From the NCBI RefSeq assembly GCF_007655135.1, contig NC_045132.1, positions 8,680,001 to 8,744,000 of the forward strand: a stretch of 64,000 nucleotides of DNA, in the 5' to 3' direction. The first letter of the stretch is position 1, and each line of letters begins with the position of its first letter. The position numbers and the translations under genes were made by a program. This document shows positions 59,099 through 64,000 of this stretch, piece after piece. Below the pieces are notes generated by a model, which saw nothing but the letters and a program-made list of their open reading frames with translations, ran no database searches and had not been told where the DNA came from. Origin of the DNA: Punica granatum (taxonomy: Eukaryota > Streptophyta > Magnoliopsida > Myrtales > Lythraceae).

Positions 59099-62000
59099 CA
59101 ACTTCGCGAGTATATGAAATTGATTCTTGCCCGTGTGTGAATTATTCTACATGAAAAAAAAGATATGCTCAAAACAACATACCATTGCCTTTCTTCAACA
59201 TGAAACATGTTGTAACCAACTATGAGCAGAGAGTAATAATAGATGACCATTGAAAGTGGTTGGAAAGGCAAAACAATTCCTTTTCTCGTCCTTTCTCAAA
59301 ATCGTTACACCAGCGATTTCCCACTTCGGAGTTGCGTGTGCAAACTTGTGTAAAATATCATTAATTTAACAATAAAGGTGTCTCATAAAAATAAAAACAA
59401 GTGAAGAAACTAGAATCTTTACGGAAGGATGAGTCATTTCTTTTTCATCCAACCACAAAAGTAAAAGAGCCAGTCATGATTCCTCTTCATGTTTTTTCTA
59501 GTTTCATGTGAAATATAAAATATAAACCTACCTAATTGAACTCAAGATAAAACCTCAATAATTGAACTCATGCATATACAATCCGTACTCTCATCCTGAA
59601 TGCTTAGTCATAGTATCCTATAGTGGCATAAAAAAATGATTTTGATGTTCCGGAGGTTGAAAGCGTTTATAACCAATTAGGGAGCATGATGGCTCAAGAA
59701 AATGCCCAGAATCTAGATGATTGAAACTTCTGCTTGAATAAAGTCACAACTGACCTTTCTTTCATTCTTGAAAATGATGTACTATTACTACAAAAATATT
59801 TTGTTGTGAACACTAATAAGAGGCTTATGAAAAATACCAAATGCTTCCTCGTCTAAAACAAGGCATCATGAATCCAATGCTACAGAAGAAACTTCCCATA
59901 AGTTACAGGTTATTGAAATTGTTGCAGCAATCAAAAGAATTCTCTAAGATCGTGACTGAAGCACATTATCAACACCAAAACTTCAAGAGTCTCAAGGTAA
60001 AAAGATGCAATAGTTCAGAACCTGTCCTAAGGTTTGTACCTCGTTGTGACGATTTGCAGTGGGAGAACAAGGTAAAAGGAACAAGTGAAAGGGAAAAAAT
60101 TGCGGGGGTTATGTACACTGTTGAGCGGAATTAATGACATGTTGGCAGTAGGTCAAAAATTAGAGCAATAACAAATCTAAAAAATGCTCGGGAACATCAC
60201 AACAACAGCAAGAGTGAATTCATATCAATAACTAATCAAAGGGAATGGCATCTAAACAAAGGATGTTGAATTGTAGCATCACTGTCGAGTGAAAGTGATG
60301 ACATATAAAACACACTATATTAAGGAAAATGGAAAAATTGCAGCAGGCGGAAATGATAGCAACAACTAATTGAGAAAACATAGGGAAACATGCAACAACA
60401 TCAGTAAGGAGAAACAAAGAGGTTAAAGCACGTCGAAGAAAATCTATTGGAGGAGGCAGCGAACCTGGTTTGGTGTGAAATTTGATCGAATGTCACTTTC
60501 GAGCACAAGGTGACTGTAAATGGCATTTGATCGAGCAGTTTGGGGACAGTACATGAAAGCAACACTGGAGAAGAAGGAATACCAGTAACAGACGATAGGA
60601 AATAGAGGAAGGGAGTTTGGACTCTCCATGGTTGTTGAGCAATATAGTAGCCACCATACGGGTACCAATCCTAGAACACGCACGACAGGGAGGCGGCGGT
60701 GACGAGCAAACCATTGAGTCGGGATGCATGGTTGGGTAGGGAGAGATAGGCAATCCCAGCATTGTGCAGCAATGGGTAAGCGTGCTCTCTAGGGCAAGCG
60801 AAGGGCCACGCCTGCGGTGATGACGGCAATGAGGTGTTTGGTTGGGGAAGAAGGCAGGAGCACATGGGTGGGCATGGTCTCTAAAGCGACCAGAGGGCAC
60901 AGGCCGTGGCGCTGATGGCAGCAAGGTGGGACCGGTGGAGTGCATGGATGGTGCAGAATGTGAAAGGCAGGCATGGGGAGAATAGATAGGGAGTGCCTAT
61001 TCGACGTTTATTAGGAACGACCATGTGAAAAGAAAGGAAACCTCGACAGAGGGGAGGAGTAGTTTAAACTTGACCTCAACTTTTTTAAAAAGCCAGCACT
61101 TTCGCTCCTCAGACATTTTTGCCACCAATTTGTCATAAACGTTTGTGATCCGTCTAATAATCTTGCCCTTCCGTTAGCTCTCGTAATGAAAAAGTCAACT
61201 AACATCCTACATGGGCATAATGGTGTTGACAAAAAATAATTTTTTAATGCCAAACACATGGCAGGTTCATACAGTGCCGATTAGCTCTCTTTCAAACACT
61301 CTCCAGTGATGTCATTTTCCTTAACAACGTCGTTTTTGTGTTTGTTACTCTTTTGTTGATGGGAAAAAACGACTGGGCTAAGGGAAGAGGCAAATCGGAG
61401 GGGCTCTTATGCCAGCCATCACCACCTCCTTCCTCCCCTACTGATCAATTCTCTCTCGCCTCTAATGGCGACAACTACTTCAGAGACCATGCCAGGGGGG
61501 ACCGTGGCCACTAGGGGAGGGCCTAGGTCGGTCTGCTCCCTCCTGCTCTCCCTCCCTATTTCCTTGTTTCAAAATAGGGACGGAGAGCGAGAGGGACTCT
61601 GGTGACCATGCGTTGAAGGGTGATGACGGCAGGGGGTCCCTCACTAGTGTATCCTTTCTCGCTCTCCCTCCATGTTTCGTTCTCCATTTCCATGTTACGA
61701 AATGGGGAGGGAGGGGGCAGACCAAGTTGGTAACCCCCCCATTGACCACCGCCCCTCCAAGAGTGGTCTTCGAACTCCGGCAACCAAGCGTGGTGGGGGA
61801 GGGGGGTTAGGGTGTGTTCTCTCTCTGATTCGAAACAAGGAGCGAGAGCCAGGTGGTAGTAGACCACCCCCCACCCCCCCCCCCTTCTCTCCCACCGCCA
61901 AACTCTGTAGACCATGCCCGGACGAGCGATGGTAGGTAGGGCGGCCCTCAGCTAGCTATGTCCCTCCCATAGTCCCAATGACTTCGTAAAATTAGAAAAA

Positions 62001-62445
62001 AAATCAAAAAAAGTAAAATGGCATCATTTTGAACAAAATGGATTTTATAAAAATATTTTTAACGTTGTTTTAGCCACAAGAGTTGTCAGGTCATCGTTCC
62101 ATTAAAAAAGATGATGGAGGGGCCAAAATGATAGACAAAACAATAACGATTGGGACAAACAGGTGGCAAGGATATGTTAGGGAAAAAAGTGATGGAAAAT
62201 TGAAAAGTTAAGGATGACAATGATAGTACACTCTTTAAACTTTTATCCAAATAGTCACAATTGTTTCCCCTAATAGTTGTGAAAACATACAAATTGTGAA
62301 AAAACGCGCAGCATCATTTTTATTCTTTTATATAGAGTATAGATTTAATTGAGGCACTACTTTCAAAAAAAATTGAGGCACTAATTAGAGTAGAAAAAGA
62401 TCATTTTAGTATTGATGAATGTTTTGCCATATCGGAATAGAACAA
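59099..62445. other. Intergenic region, no supported gene
   Basis: An AT-rich left half has a 97-codon frame at 59841-60134 of no known family. The right half (60420-61960) is GC-rich with low-complexity G/C runs and a degenerate tandem pattern of about 100 bp around 60770-60960 (GGGTAAGCGTGCTCTCTAGG against GGGTGGGCATGGTCTCTAAA). Frames there are shadows of this composition. Confidence 0.5.
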
Positions 62446-62561
62446 ACTAACAATTTGGTCCCTGAGTTATCGAGTTTACATCACCTGAGTCCCTGAGTTG
62501 TTTTTTTCCATCACAATGATCCCTGAATTATCGATTTTACATCAGTAGGTTCTGGTCACCT

Positions 62562-62625
62562 CAGTTAGGTCCTTGTGTTCATCAGTTAGGTCCATGTGTT
62601 CATCAGTTAGGTCCATGACTTATCG
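62562..62625. repeat. 21-bp minisatellite
   Basis: CAGTTAGGTCC starts at 62562, 62583 and 62604, an exact 21-bp period, three units. Confidence 0.9.
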
Positions 62626-62787
62626 AGTTATATCAATCTGGTCCTTCGTTACATCAATATGGTATTTTGTAACATCATCTCAGTCCCTACTAACATCAGT
62701 TGGGTCCTCACGATTTTCCGGCGTAACGCCGTTAGGGACCTATCGATGTGACAAACCCAGATGCCCATTTTCCCCTCTTCTCCATCT

Positions 62788-62804
62788 CTCTCTCTCTCTC
62801 TCTC
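62788..62804. repeat. (CT)n microsatellite
   Basis: About eight CT units, directly visible. Confidence 0.9.
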
Positions 62805-62977
62805 AATTTTATACTAAATCTTCTCGTCATTTCCTTCCTATCTCAACTTTTACCTATAAATTGTCCATATACTCTCCTCTATTCAACCCCTCCATGAAGC
62901 TTTCCCTGCTCTTGCTAGCGTTGATTGTGGTAAAGCTCCTTCATTCCCAGGAAAAGCAATGCCATTGAGGTCGATTA

Positions 62978-63368
62978 TGGAGGACGACTATCCTCAAAGC
63001 AAGTTTGTCTGCATTCCGAGGTATGTTAGTCTCCTTCCGTGAGATTACGGGGTTGATCAAAATTTGAATTTTGGGGTACGTTTGCAATGATATTTGGTTC
63101 CCTGTTCATGATGACCGTGCATGATCTTTGGCTTGGGTCTAGATGATGTTTTCTTGAGAAAGATGGGTCTTTTAGTATAAAGATGACATTTTTTTGGTCC
63201 CAATCGTGAAAATGGCAAGTTCCCTCTTCATGTTTTCTTAGCCATTGTTTTGCAATATGTTTGTTAATTTTCTAAGAAATGATATAGGTTAGGGTTTCCT
63301 CCTAATTTTGTTTGTTTGATTTTGATAATACAATGTTCATGTTCACCATAAGGGAAGCTTCATGGAAG

Positions 63369-63399
<31 letters not shown>

Positions 63400-63900
63400 T
63401 AAAGAAGGTTATGAGGGTGGTGAGATTTTCACCATTAAGAATGTTGATGTTGATACCATGACAACAATTGGTATATGTGATTTGCTGGGCCCTGAAGATG
63501 CTAGTAAATCCACAACTTTCTACTATAGGGATCCTACAATTAAAAACTTTGACTTAGCCACAAACTTGTTCGAAGTGACCATGATGTATGATACTTGATT
63601 AGTGGGCTTTAGGATCAGTCTGAGTTGCACTTGTACTGTGAACATGACATTATGGATGCTCATGTTGAACATATTGAAGAAGAGATTAAGGAGCTTGAGA
63701 GGATTGAGGTTGAGAAGAGGGAACAAGAAGAGAAGTTGAGGAGGGAAGAACAAGAGAAGTTGAGGAAGGAACAAGAAGAAGCTGTGAGAAGGGAAGAAGA
63801 AGAGGCTAAAAAGAGGGAACATGGAGAAGCTATGAGAAGGATGCTTGCTAAAGAGAAACCCAGCTCAAATGATGATACTACTGAGGACCTTAATTAAAAA
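62978..63900 (+). pseudogene. PB1-like domain protein fragment (Mutator transposase-associated)
   Basis: A possible first exon MEDDYPQSKFVCIPR (62978-63021) ends at a GTATGT donor. The main part (63362-63598) reads KEGYEGGEIFTIKNVDVDTM, TTIGICDLLG, FYYRDPTIKNFDLATNLF and ends in a stop at MMYDT. After a frame change 63625-63896 reads LYCEHDIMDAHVEHI followed by a highly charged coiled coil of about 60 residues (EEIKELERIEVEKREQEEKL and so on) ending EDLN. The GG-x-x-F-x-x-V-D-x-D-x-MT pattern and the LY-x-EHD phrase resemble the PB1-like N-terminus in plant Mutator-type transposases. A 28-G tract lies at its start and decides the frame. Confidence 0.5.
63372..63399. repeat. 28-nt G homopolymer in a coding-like frame
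   Basis: Twenty-eight consecutive G. Translated, it gives a polyglycine run just before KEGYEGG. Confidence 0.9.
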
Positions 63901-64000
63901 TAGGCCCTCAGATAAGAGACAATGATGAAAAAGATGATGATATAGTATTTGAGCAATCCACCATGCCGGGTCTTGAGGAGATGGGAGATGGGGTAGGAAC

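Larger units (their letters stand above)
62446..64000 (+). mobile_element. Left part of a decayed Mutator-like element
   Basis: It begins with repeated GGTCCCTGAGTTATCGAG-type phrases (62456-62760) that read like the termini of plant Mutator-like elements, then carries a PB1-like protein remnant of the kind found in their transposase-associated proteins. The right end and any transposase core lie beyond the window. The terminus is inferred from repeat character; no target duplication can be seen. Confidence 0.45.

Noticed and set aside
59841..60134. 97-codon plus-strand frame
   Set aside because: Has an ATG but no motif, no neighbours and lies in AT-rich repeat-laden DNA.
60493..60945. 150-codon minus-strand frame
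   Set aside because: Low-complexity, proline/cysteine/histidine-rich composition in a degenerate repeat region; no family match.
61480..61935. Several overlapping G/P-rich frames on both strands
   Set aside because: All frames are open on both strands because of GC-rich low-complexity sequence; no family similarity.

Overview
The window is nuclear DNA of a flowering plant, most likely a eudicot. It carries a DYW-type PPR gene (relic), an FQR1-like quinone reductase with a GT-AG intron, plant-type Ty1/copia and Ty3/gypsy elements, a TRIM, a hAT MITE and Mutator-like sequence. I do not name a species. Almost everything between about 5.5 and 50.3 kb is retrotransposon or broken gene; the only gene that looks intact is the quinone reductase at 51.5-54.0 kb.

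Layout. 1-5.5 kb: AT-rich intergenic DNA with microsatellites and one short inverted-repeat element. 5.5-10.2 kb: a decayed full-length Ty1/copia element (minus strand) with both LTRs, primer-binding site and remnants of gag, protease, integrase, RT and RNase H. 12.4-17.0 kb: a Ty3/gypsy body (plus strand) with all pol domains but many TAG stops. 17.4-21.5 kb: the first of five copies of a very long LTR family (copies A-F, with D belonging to another family). 21.6-23.0 kb: putative exons of an unidentified minus-strand gene next to a hAT MITE (23.0-23.5 kb).

From 24.2 to 51.0 kb lies one minus-strand PPR-DYW gene (MEF8-like) cut into four pieces by seven retroelements: a gag-only gypsy element (G), a deleted copia element, and an about 2-kb LTR (D) that itself holds two giant LTRs (B and E), each holding another giant LTR of the same family in reverse orientation (C inside B, F inside E). 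B, C, E and F each have perfect 5-bp target-site duplications. Removing the inserts puts the PPR pieces back in family order.

The giant LTRs (4.2-5.3 kb, TGT...ACA ends, no coding capacity) share a TATA-like box about 1.5-1.6 kb from their 5' end, a variable minisatellite, and, about 120-160 bp from the 3' end, a two-stem hairpin whose pairing is kept by compensatory changes in all five copies. This is the most interesting unexplained signal in the window.

51.2-64.0 kb: a 41-G homopolymer, the FQR1-like gene, AT-rich intergenic DNA, a minimal TRIM (two 157-160-bp LTRs around a 21-nt core), a 42-C homopolymer, a long-inverted-repeat element, and at the right edge a decayed Mutator-like region with a PB1-like protein fragment containing a 28-G run.
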